A DNA stretch of 64,000 bases from the NCBI GenBank assembly GCA_950097015.1, contig CATNEN010000003.1, positions 7,218,001-7,282,000 on the forward strand, given 5' to 3'. Below the pieces are notes generated by a model that saw only the letters and a list, made by a program, of their open reading frames with translations, made no database searches and had not been told where the DNA came from. The position numbers and the translations under genes are program-made. Origin of the DNA: Macrostomum hystrix. Taxonomy: Eukaryota; Platyhelminthes; Macrostomidae. This document shows, one piece after another, positions 48,601 through 60,600 of the stretch (positions within the stretch are counted from its first letter, which is position 1; the number at the start of each line of letters is the position of its first letter).

Positions 48601-51600
48601 GAAGGGAATGGCCAGAGATGGAATGAATGGAATGAATAGAGATGACATGAAGGGAATGAAAAGAGATGGAATGAAGGGAATGGCGAGATATGGAATGAAG
48701 GGAAAGGCCAGAGACGGAATGAAGGGAATGAAGAGAGATGACATGAAGGGAATGAAGAGAGATGACATGAAGGGAATGAAGAGAGATGACATGAAGGGAA
48801 TGAAGAGAGATGACATGAAGGGAATGAAGAGAGATGACATGAAGGGAATGAAGAGAGATGACATGAAGGGAATGAAGAGAGATGACATGAAGGGAATGAA
48901 GAGAGATGTAATGAAGGGAATGAAGAGAGATGACATGAAGGGAATGAAGAGAGATGGAATTAAGGGAAAGGCCAGAGATGGAATGAATGGAATGAATAGA
49001 GATGACATGAAGGGAATGAAAAGAGATGGAATGAAGGGAATGACGAGAGATTGAATGAAGGGAATGGCCAGAGATGGAATGAAGGGAATGACGAGAGATG
49101 GAATGAAGGGAAAGGCCAGAGATGGAATGAAGGGAAAGGCCAGAGATGGAATGAAGGGAATGGCCAGAGATGGAATGAAGGGAAAGGCCAGAGATGGAAT
49201 GAAGGGAATGGCTAGAGATGGAATGAAGGGAATGGCCAGAGATGGAATGAAGGGAATGGCCAGAGATGGAATGAAGGGAATGGCCAGAGATGGAATGAAG
49301 GGAATGGCCAGAGATGGAATGAAGGGAATGGCTAGAGATGGAATGAAGGGAAAGGCCAGAGATGGAATGAAGGGAAAGGCCAGAGATTGAATGAAGGGAA
49401 TGGCCAGAGATGGAATGAAGGGAAAGGCCAGAGATGGAATGAAGGGAATGGCTAGAGATGGAATGAAGGGAATGGCCAGAGATGGAATGAAGGGAATGGC
49501 TAGAGATGGAATGAAGGGAAAGGCCAGAGATGGAATGAAGGGAAAGGCCAGAGATGGAATGAAGGGAATGGCCAGAGATGGAATGAAGGGAAAGGCCAGA
49601 GATGGAATGAAGGGAATGGCTAGAGATGGAATGAAGGGAATGGCCAGAGATGGAATGAAGGGAATGGCCAGAGATGGAATGAAGGGAATGGCCAGAGATG
49701 GAATGAAGGGAATGGCCAGAGATGGAATGAAGGGAATGGCTAGAGATGGAATGAAGGGAAAGGCCAGAGATGGAATGAAGGGAATGGCCAGAGATGGAAT
49801 GAAGGGAAAGGCCAGAGATGGAATGAAGGGAATGGCCAGAGATGGAATGAAGGGAAAGGCCAGAGATGGAATGAAGGGAATGGCCAGAGATGGAATGAAG
49901 GGAAAGGCTAGAGATGGAATGAAGGGAATGGCCAGAGATGGAATGAAGGGAATGGCCAGAGATGGAATGAAGGGAAAGGCCAGAGATGGAATGAAGGGAA
50001 TGGCCAGAGATGGAATGAAGGGAAAGGCCAGAGATGGAATGAAGGGAAAGGCCAGAGATGGAATGAAGGGAAAGGCCAGAGATGGAATGAAGGGAATGGC
50101 CAGAGATGGAATGAAGGGAATGGCCAGAGATGGAATGAAGGGAATGGCCAGAGATGGAATGAAGGGAATGACGAGAGATGGAATGAAGGGAATGGCCAGA
50201 GATGGAATGAAGGGAAAGGCCAGAGATGGAATGAAGGGAATGGCCAGAGATGGAATGAAGGGAAAGGCCAGAGATGGAATGAAGGGAAAGGCCAGAGATG
50301 GAATGAAGGGAAAGGCCAGAGATGGAATGAAGGGAAAGGCCAGAGATGGAATGAAGGGAATGGCCAGAGATGGAATGAAGGGAATGGCCAGAGATGGAAT
50401 GAAGGGAATGGCCAGAGATGGAATGAAGGGAAAGGCCAGAGATGGAATGAAGGGAAAGGCCAGAGATGGAATGAAGGGAAAGGCCAGAGATGGAATGAAG
50501 GGAAAGGCCAGAGATGGAATGAAGGGAATGGCCAGAGATGGAATGAAGGGAATGGCCAGAGATGGAATGAAGGGAAAGGCCAGAGATGGAATGAAGGGAA
50601 AGGCCAGAGATGGAATGAAGGGAAAGGCCAGAGATGGAATGAAGGGAATGGCCAGAGATGGAATGAAGGGAATGGCCAGAGATGGAATGAAGGGAAAGGC
50701 CAGAGATGGAATGAAGGGAAAGGCCAGAGATGGAATGAAGGGAAAGGCCAGAGATGGAATGAAGGGAATGGCCAGAGATGGAATGAAGGGAATGGCCAGA
50801 GATGGAATGAAGGGAAAGGCCAGAGATGGAATGAAGGGAATGGCCAGAGATGGAATGAAGGGAAAGGCCAGAGATGGAATGGAGGGAATGACGAGAGATG
50901 GAATGAAGGGAAAGGCCAGAGATGGAATGAAGGGAATGACGAGAGATGGAATGTAGAGCGAAGCAGTGAAAAATATAAATATTAGAACAATGTTGTGCAA
51001 ACGGAAAGCAGAATGAATTTAATTAGCCTAAAGCTGATGGCAGTCAAGTAGGCGAGGGCGTGAAAGAGAATGTCGTTTTTCTTTAACAGACGTAGCACGC
51101 ACATACCGTGTGGCTGGGTAGGTAAAACTGATAATTGTATATTATCGGCGCTGTTCAGAGAATAGACAGGAAATCCAAGATAGAAAAATAGATAGAAATT
51201 GAAAAAATACAATTATTGCACGAGGAAAGAGAATCCAGGATTTGTGAAAAAACAGCTGCCTAGACAAGCCCATGGCAACAGAAGCAGCATCAGGTTTAAG
51301 AGAATCCCGTCTCCAAGGGAAGGAAGCAGAGAACAAGAGGCCGTCTATCTTTTACACTTCAAAGATTCTTTGTGTGCCCTGAATATAGTTAGTCTGCTGC
51401 TCTCTCCCCCAATCTACAGCCGCTCTCTCCCCCAATCTACAGCCGCTCTCTCCCCCAAATCTACAGCCGCTCTCTTCCCCAATCTACAGCCGCTCTCTCC
51501 CCCAAATCTACAGCCGCTCTCTCCCCCAATCTACAGCCGCTCTCTCCCCCAATCTACAGCCGCTCTCTCCCCCAATCTACAGCCGCTCTCTCCCCCAATC

Positions 51601-54600
51601 TACAGCCGCTCTCTACCCTAATCTACAGCCGCTCTCTCCCCCAATCTACAGCCGCTCTCTCCCCCAATCTACAGCCGTTCTCTCCCCCAATCTACAGCCG
51701 CTCTCTCCCCCAACCTACAGCCGCTCTCTCCCCCAATCTACAGCCGCTCTCTCCCCCAATCTACAGCCGCTCTCTCCCCCAATCTACAGCCGCTCTCTCC
51801 CCCAAATCTACAGCCGCTCTCTCCCCCAATCTACAGCCGCTCTCTCCCCCAAATCTACAGCCGCTCTCTCCCCCAATCTACAGCCGCTCTCTCCCCCAAT
51901 CTACAGCTGCTCTCTCCCCCAATCTACAGCCGCTCTCTCCCCCAATCTACAGCCGCTCTCTCCCCCAATCTACAGCCGCTCTCTCCCCCAATCTACAGCC
52001 GCTCTCTCCCCCAATCTACAGCCGCTCTCTCCCCCAATCTACAGCCGCTCTCTCCCCCAATCTACAGCCGCTCTCTCCCCCAATCTACAGCCGCTCTCTC
52101 CCCCAATCTACAGCCGCTCTCTCCCCCAATCTACAGCCGCTCTCTCCCCCAATCTACAGCCGCTCTCTCCCCCAATCTACAGCCGCTCTCTCCCCCAATC
52201 TACAGCCGCTCTCTCCCCCAATCTACAGCCGCTCTCTACCCCAATCTACAGCCGCTCTCTACCCCAATCTACAGCCGCTCTCTCCCCCAATCTACAGCTG
52301 CTCTCTCCCCCAAATCTACAGCCGCTCTCTCCCCCAATCTACAGCCGCTCTCTCCCCCAATCTACAGCTGCTCTCTACCCCAAATCTACAGCCGCTCTCT
52401 CTTCCCAATCTACTACCGCTCTCCCCCCTAATCTACTACCGCTCTCTCCCCCTAATCTACTACCGCTCTCTCCCCAATCTATTCCCGAAGAAGAACTGGC
52501 TGCTAATTAGATCACTCCAATATATACTTGACCCTAAGTCTAAGCTTCGCTTTTCTAACCAAGGAAAACATTTCCAAGAATTCGGTGATTTTCCTCCGCC
52601 GGGCGACTCGGGTGACTTATATAATGCACTTTAGTAAAGGACTGTACTGATTTCCGACAAGCGAGCGGCAGGTGCCCACCTCACACCTCACATATAATAT
52701 TTTAAAGTCAATGGCTATATATATGGGGCTGAAATATTCAAACAAGATAGACGTGTTGAAGTGTTTCCTACTTTAGATTTGCACAAGCTAGATTTGAGAC
52801 AGAAATTTGACCCAAATCTCTATACGAGCCTACGAGGGAATAGGAGTTCAAGAGAATATGACAGTGGGATTTATATTCTAATGGGATTCTCTCCTCTAAG
52901 CCACTGATAATCCTACTGAGTTTGATTTTTAGATAGAAGGAAGGAATGCTTTTATACAAACAAGCTGGGAAAAAATTGTCAGAGGTCAGGATTTCGATTC
53001 TCAGAATAATTAGAATAATTTTGGCTTCGCTGTTTACTGTCTGGTCGAGTTGTCTTCTGGTCGCACCTGTGACAATTGGGCCAGATGTGCAGCCGACAGC
53101 TCAGCCGCAGCTATTGCGCGGCGCATCTGAAGGCTGCGTACGGCTGTTCAGTCCATGGACTGAGGGGGACGCGACACTAACCCTAAATTATCCCGGCTAA
53201 TAGCAGTTAAATTTCTCGCTAAATGACAGAAAATTTTTCAGTCGAGTCGGGAATCGAACCCCTGACCATCCAATCGGGAGGCTACTAGTAGGCTATAATC
53301 CCAAAGTCGCATAAAATCAGGTCAAACTCACATGTGAGCCTTGTGATATTCCATGACCTTCTTTAATAGTTCCTCAGTGTATGGCTGCGGCAGAACTTTT
53401 AGCTGGGTCAAATACAATGTGTCCAGGTATTCCTCTTCTAGAAAGTCGCCAATTTCAGCTGAAATCAAATCGGTTTGAGGAATGAGAATAATTACATTGT
53501 TTAAGCATTCTGCAGAAGGTGCAACGCAAAACCGTGATCCCCATTACCTGTCCTCAAATGACCCCACTGTCTGTTCTCAAATGACCCCACTATAACCTGT
53601 CCTCAAATAACCCCACTACCTGTCCTCAAATGACCCCACTACCTGTCCTCAAATGACCCCACTACCTGTCTTCAAATGACCCCACTATCTGTCCTCAAAT
53701 GACCCCACTACCTGTCTTCAAATGACCCACTATCTGTCCTCAAATGACCCCACTACCTGTTCTCAAATGACCCCACTACCTGTCTTCAAATGACCCACTA
53801 TCTGTCCTCAAATGACCCCACTACCTGTTCTCAAATGACCCCACTACCTGTCTTCAAATGACCCCCTACCTGTCTTCAAATGACTTCACTGTCTGTCTTC
53901 AAATGACCCCACTACCTGTTCTCAAATGACCCCACTATCTGTCCTCAAATGACCCCACTACCTGTCTTCAAATGACCCACTATCTGTCCTCAAATGACCC
54001 CACTACCTGTTCTCAAATGACCCCACTACCTGTCTTCAAATGACCCCCTACCTGTTCTCAAACGACCCCACTACCTGTTCTCAAATGACCCCACTACCTG
54101 TCTTCAAATGACCCCCTACCTGTCTTCAAATGACTTCACTGTCTGTCTTCAAATGACCCCACTATCTGTCCTCAAATGACCCCACTACCTGTCTTCAAAT
54201 GACCCCACTACCTGTCTTCAAATGACCCCACTACCTGTCCTCAAATGACCCCACTACCTGTCCTTAAATGACCCAACTACCTGTTCTCAAATGACCCCAC
54301 TATCTGTCCTCAAATGACCCCACTACCTGTTCTCAAACGACCCCACTATCTAAACAAACAAACAAATGTGGCCTCGCCGCGGAATCGAGCTCAGTAACCT
54401 TGGCACGAGAGGCAAACGCGTTAGACCGCTCTGCCACCGACCCCCGTACGATGACAATCGTATACAATGTCACTCTTTAAGTACTATTCACTAAGCAAAA
54501 GTACAGAAGCACACAATGTTTGAAGACATTCACTGCATTTACTGCCACCAACTAAATTCGTTGGCGGTACGTCGCATTGCACCAATCTGCAGCTAAAAGC

Positions 54601-57600
54601 ATTCTACCTATTTCGTCAGCCTCCTTTCTTGTGGTCCAGACTTTGTCCAGGTTAGTAGCGCTTGTACTTTTCAATTTCGTTTCCCTTCTTTTACAAAAAG
54701 TTTAGTTATAGTCGCTACACATTTATTAGCTAGCAGTTAGCCTAGTTATTTTAATGGAAAAACTTGGAGAAAGCAGAATTTCTTTAGCTATACTTTTAGT
54801 GAGGAAGCTGCCTATGCAGGTTTCCTGTTGTCGCTCATTAGAATTTTTCTCCTTAACCGATATAAAAAGAGAACGATAAAAAAATATTTATGTACGACCT
54901 AAGGTACAATATAACGATACCAGACGAAATTGTAAGATAATATTTTCAAGTACACGAAGGTTCTTGCCGAGACAGTTCAATAGGCTCATATAAAAATAAT
55001 ATATATATACTCGTATATATATATATTAGCTAAGCCTCACTAACTACTTAGGCACTATACAGATATAACTATTAACTACCCGCTTTTCAGTTCTCTACTA
55101 CAGGGGTCGGCAAACTCCGGCCCGCGGGCCAGATGCGGCCCTCGAAGCTCCCAAATCCGGCCCGTCGCCCCTTTAACTCCTATAGTCCTGTCTTATCTTT
55201 CCCCTGTCTCATCTCTCTCATCTGGAGATTGAGATTCTCATCTCTCCCGTGTCTCCCGTCTCATCTTTCCTGTCTCTCATCTGGTTTATAGTTTATCCCA
55301 TGTCTTATCTATCCTGTGTCTCATCTCTCCCTGTCTCATCTCTCTACTGTCTCATCTCTCCCCCGTCTCATCTCTCCCCTGTCTCATCTCATCCCTGTCT
55401 CATCTCTCCCCTGTCTCATCTCATCCCTGTCTCATCTCTCCCGTGTCTCCCGTCTCATCTTTCCTGTCTCATCTCTCTCTCATCTGTTTTATAGTTTATC
55501 CCATGTCTTATCTATCCTGTGTCTCATCTCTCCCCTGTCTCATCTCATCCCTGTCTCATCTCTCCCCTGTCTCATCTCATGCCTGTCTCATCTCTCCCCT
55601 GTCTCATCTCATCCCTGTCTCATCTCTCCCCTGTCTCATCTCATCCCTGTCTCATCTCTCCCCTGTCTGATCTCTCTACTGTCTCATCTCTCCCCCGTCT
55701 CATCTCTTCCCTGCCTCAACTCTCCGCTGTCTCATTTCTCCCCTGTCTCATCTCTCCCCTGTCTCATCTCTCCCCTGTCTCATCTCTCCCCTGTCTCATC
55801 TCTCCCCTGTCTCATCTCTCCCCTGTCTCATCTCTGCCCTGTCTCATCTCTCTCATCTGTTTTATAGTTTATCTCATGTCTTATCTATCCTGTGTCTCAT
55901 CTCTCCCTGTCTCATCTCTCTACTGTCTCATCTCTCCCCCGTCTCATCCTTCCCCTGCCTCAACTCTCCGCTGTCTCATTTCTCCCGTGTCTCCCGTCTC
56001 ATCTTTCCTGTCTCATCTCTCTCTCATCTGTTTTATAGTTTATCCCATGTCTTATCTATCCTGTGTCTCATCTCTCCCCTGTCTCATCTCATCCCTGTCT
56101 CATCTCTCCCCTGTCTCATCTCACGCCTGTCTCATCTCTCCCCTGTCTCATCTCATCCCTGTCTCATCTCTCCCCTGTCTCATCTCATCCCTGTCTCATC
56201 TCTCCCCTGTCTGATCTCTCTACTGTCTCATCTCTCCCCCGTCTCATCTCTTCCCTGCCTCAACTCTCCGCTGTCTCATCTCTCCCCTGTCTCATCTCTC
56301 CCCTGTCTCATCTCTCCCCTGTCTCATCTCTCCCCTGTCTCATCTCTCCCCTGTCTCATCTCTCCCCTGTCTCATCTCTCCCCTGTCTCATCTCTCTCAT
56401 CTGTTTTATAGTTTATCTCATGTCTTATCTATCCTGTGTCTCATCTCTCCCTGTCTCATCTCTCTACTGTCTCATCTCTCCCCCGTCTCATCCTTCCCCT
56501 GCCTCAACTCTCCGCTGTCTCATTTCTCCCCTGTCTCATCTCTCCCCTGTCTCATCTCTCCCCTGTCTTATCTCTCCCCTTTCTCATATTCCTATACAGT
56601 TAATGCGGCCCGCTGTCGTCTTTTAGGTTCTCTCCGTGGCCCGTACGCTAATAAGTTTGCCGACCCCTGCTCTACTAGCACTGGCACTACTACAACAACA
56701 GCTATACTGCTTTCAATAATAATAGTAATATTATTAATGTTTCTTATATTAGTACAAGCGCTATTAAAAGTAGACGACGCGATTTTTCCCCTGGGTATTT
56801 CAAATGCCCACTGCCTACATCACGGTAGCTCCCAAACCGAATGACCTATTTTCGTGAAAGTCCACAATTTAGATCAGAATTTTCCATCCCTTACGATTGG
56901 TTGAATATTTTGGGAGATAAGTAAATTATATGTCATTTAGCAAGACACTAAATTCTGCTGATTGGGGTAATTGAGGGTGGGTGTGGCGTCCCCCCAGTCC
57001 ATGGACTGAACAGCCGCGCGCAGAGTTCAGATGCCCCGAGCAAAAGCGGCGGCTGTGCTGTAGTATATTATGAGCGTATTATTAAAATATTCAATATGAT
57101 ACATAGATATTACACGTAGCCCACTTGGAACACATGTAAAGTCAGTGGCGCCCTTAAGGATTTGTACAACAACAGCTCAATCGTACTAACATTAAAGTTC
57201 TATTTTACTGTTATTAATAATGTTATGGGGAGATTCAGAAAAAAAGAAATGAGAGAAGGGTAGATATCTTATCTCTTCTCATCTTTTCTCTCTCCCCGTC
57301 TCTCATCTCTCCCCTTCTCTCATCTCTCGCCTTCTCTCATCTCTCCCCGTCTCTCATCTTTCCCCTTCTCTCATCTCTCCCCTTCTCTTCTCTCTCCCCT
57401 TCTCTAATCTATCCCCATCTCTCATCTCTCCCCTTCTCTCATCTATCCCCTTCTCTCATCTATCCCCTTCTCTCATCTCTCCGCTTCTCTAATCTATCCC
57501 CTTCTCTCATCTCTCCCCTTCTCTCATCTCTCCCCTTCTCTAATCTATCCCCTTCTCTCATCTGTCCCCTTCTCTAATCTATCCCCTTCTCTCATCTCTC

Positions 57601-60600
57601 CCCTTCTCTAATCTATCCCCTTCTCTCATCTATCCCCTTCTCTCATCTCTCCCCTTCTCTCATCTCTCCCCTTCTCTCATCTATCCCCTCCTCTCATCTA
57701 TCCCCTTATCTCATCTATCCCCTTCTCTCATCTATCCCCTTATCTCATCTCTCCCCTTCTCTCATCTCTCCCCTTCTCTAATCTATCCCCTTCTCTCATC
57801 TCTCCCCTCTCTCATCTCTCCCCTTCTCTCATCTCTCCCCTTCTCTCATCTATCCCCTTCTCTCATCTCTCCCCTTCTCTCATCTCTCCCCTTCTCTCAT
57901 CTCTCCCCTTCTCTCATCTATCCCCTTATCTCATCTATCCCCTTCTCTCATCTCTCCCCTTCTCTTGACTAGCTAGAAGAAGTCGAAAGATCCAGTATAA
58001 ATTAAATACTCCCATGCGTAATGTAAGAAGGCAGTTCGGCACAATCGACTGGCGAGTATGTTAGTGAGTTGGGAGTAGAAGAGTGGGGGTGAAGGAACTC
58101 CCCATCCACATCATGCCAATCCCCAAAGCAAGTTGTGGGCTGGTCCTATAGTATAAATGGCGTATATGTTAATTGCACCAAAAGCCTACTTTTCTACTCG
58201 TAGTTTCTTGTTCTTCCACTCTCTCTCACTCTCTCGGTCCAAGCAGACGAGCTCAAACTCTCACCAAACCCACTTCCCTTTTCCCAATTCCTCATTCCCT
58301 CACTTTACCATATATAAGTCTCGTATTGGAAAAGCTTTAAACAGTAAAGGAAAAGTGAACTCGCACGATAATCCTAGCACTCGTTTCAGTCGCATTCCAA
58401 GAATTAGGACCAGCATTTTTGTAACTAACGCGGCACTTTGCACCGCATTTTACTAAACACTTGCTACTGGATTGCTAGAAAAAGTCGATAATTTCGACTG
58501 TATAAATGGAAAATTTTTATTTCTAGTGATTTGTCTAGCTGCAAACATAGCTTTCGTTTTTTTAATTTACAGTCATCCGACTAACTAAGCCGGTTTAAAT
58601 ATCTGGTAGTTGAGTTAAGGGACGCCTTATCTTAACCTCTCACGTCTAAACCATTCTTTCTACCACCTCTCTCCTAGTTTTATCTCTTCCCCCTTATTCC
58701 TTCTCCAATCTCACTCCTTCTCTTACCTCTCCACTTATCTCATCTCTCCCTTCTCTCATCTCTCCCTTCTCTCATCTCTCCCTTCTCTCATCTCTCCCTT
58801 CTCTCATCTCTCCCTTCTCTCATCTCTCCCTTCTCTCATCTCTCCCTTCTCTCATCTCTCCCTTCTCTCATCTCTCCCTTCTCTCATCTCTCCCTTCTCT
58901 CATCTCTCCCTTCTCTCATCTCTCCCTTCTCTCATCTCTCCCTTCTCTCATCTCTCCCTTCTCTCATCTCTCCCTTCTCTCATCTCTCCCTTCTCTCATC
59001 TCTCCCTTCTCTCATCTCTCCCTTCTCTCATCTCTCCCTTCTCTCATCTCTCCCTTCTCTCATCTCTCCCTTCTCTCATCTCTCCCTTCTCTCATCTCTC
59101 CCTTCTCTCATCTCTCCCTTCTCTCATCTCTCCCTTCTCTCATCTCTCCCTTCTCTCATCTCTCCCTTCTCTCATCTCTCCCTTCTCTCATCTCTCCCTT
59201 CTCTCATCTCTCCCCTTCTCTCATCTCTCCCGTTCTCACACCTATCACCTTATCTCATCTCTCCCCTTATCTCATCTCTCCCCTTATCTCATCTCTCCCC
59301 TTATCTCACCTCTCCCCTTACCTTGTCGCTGCCCTTCTCTCATCTCTCCCTTCTCTCATCTCTCCCTTCTCTCATCTCTCCCCTTCTCTCATCTCTCCCG
59401 TTCTCACACCTATCACCTTATCTCATCTCTCCCCTTATCTCATCTCTCCCCTTATCTCATCTCTCCCCTTATCTCACCTCTCCCCTTACCTTGTCGCTGC
59501 CCTTCTCTCATCTCTCCCCTTATCTCATCTCTCCCCTTATCTCACCTCTCACCTTCTCTCATCTCTCATTCTCTCATCCCTTATCTTACGATAATATATA
59601 AGAATTGCCTACCTTGCACCAGGTAGGACGCCAATAATGCCATGGTGTTTTCAGCGCACGGTAACAAACCGTTGACTAGGTCGCGTTTGATTTGTAAGGC
59701 GAATAGAAATCTACAAATAAAGTAAAATAAACATTAGTATTAATGTCTAATATGTTTATAAAAGGTCATTAAAATGCAAGGAAGCATAAATAATATTCAA
59801 ACCTTGTGTATTCATCCTCTAACAAGTGCGGGTCCGGGGGATAAAATTTGACAGAAAAATAAAAAATCAATTCTATTGATGCCGGACATTGCTTTGGTAG
59901 AGTCTTCTCGTGATCTAGCCAGCACTGGAACATTGTTAGGGAATTTTGTGAGTATTTTTCAAGTGCCAGTCAGGCTTACGATTCCTGGAATCTGTAGATT
60001 AGAAGGAATATTGAGTATAGATAAATAAATAAGGAGCTAAGATAAATAAAGAAAGAGTGGAGAGATAATGGAAGAAGGGGTAGAGAGATAAGGGATGAAG
60101 GGGTAGAGAGATAAGGGATGAAGGGGTAGAGAGATAAGGGATGAAGGGGTAGAGAGATAAGGGATGAAGGGGTAGAGAGATAAGGGATGAAGGGTAGAGA
60201 GATAAGGCAAGAAAGAGTAGAGAGATAAGGGATGAAGGGGTAGAGAGATAAGGGATGAAGGGGTAGAGAGATAAGGGATGAAGGGGTAGAGAGATAAGGG
60301 ATGAAGGGGTAGAGAGATAATGGAAAAAGGGGTAGAGAGATAAGGGATGAAGGGTAGAGAGATAAGGCAAGAAAGAGTAGAGAGATAAGGGATGAAGGGG
60401 TAGAGAGATAAGGCAAGAAAGAGTAGAGAGATAAGGGATGAAGGGGTAGAGAGATAAGGGATGAAGGGGTAGAGAGATAATGGAAAAAGGGGTAGAGAGA
60501 TAAGGGATGAAGGGTAGAGAGATAAGGCAAGAAAGAGTAGAGAGATAAGGGATGAAGGGTAGAGAGATAAGGGATGAAGGGGTAGAGAGATAAGGCAAGA

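Noticed and set aside
48427-51000. 857-codon minus-strand frame (PFIPSLA repeats) and plus-strand KGMARDG frames
   Set aside because: The 24-bp unit is divisible by three, so all frames stay open. FARP exons 4 and 5 splice across it in phase with conserved residues on both sides.
55249-56626. Plus-strand SHLSPVSS frames
   Set aside because: They come from the 16-bp array inside the hAT element.
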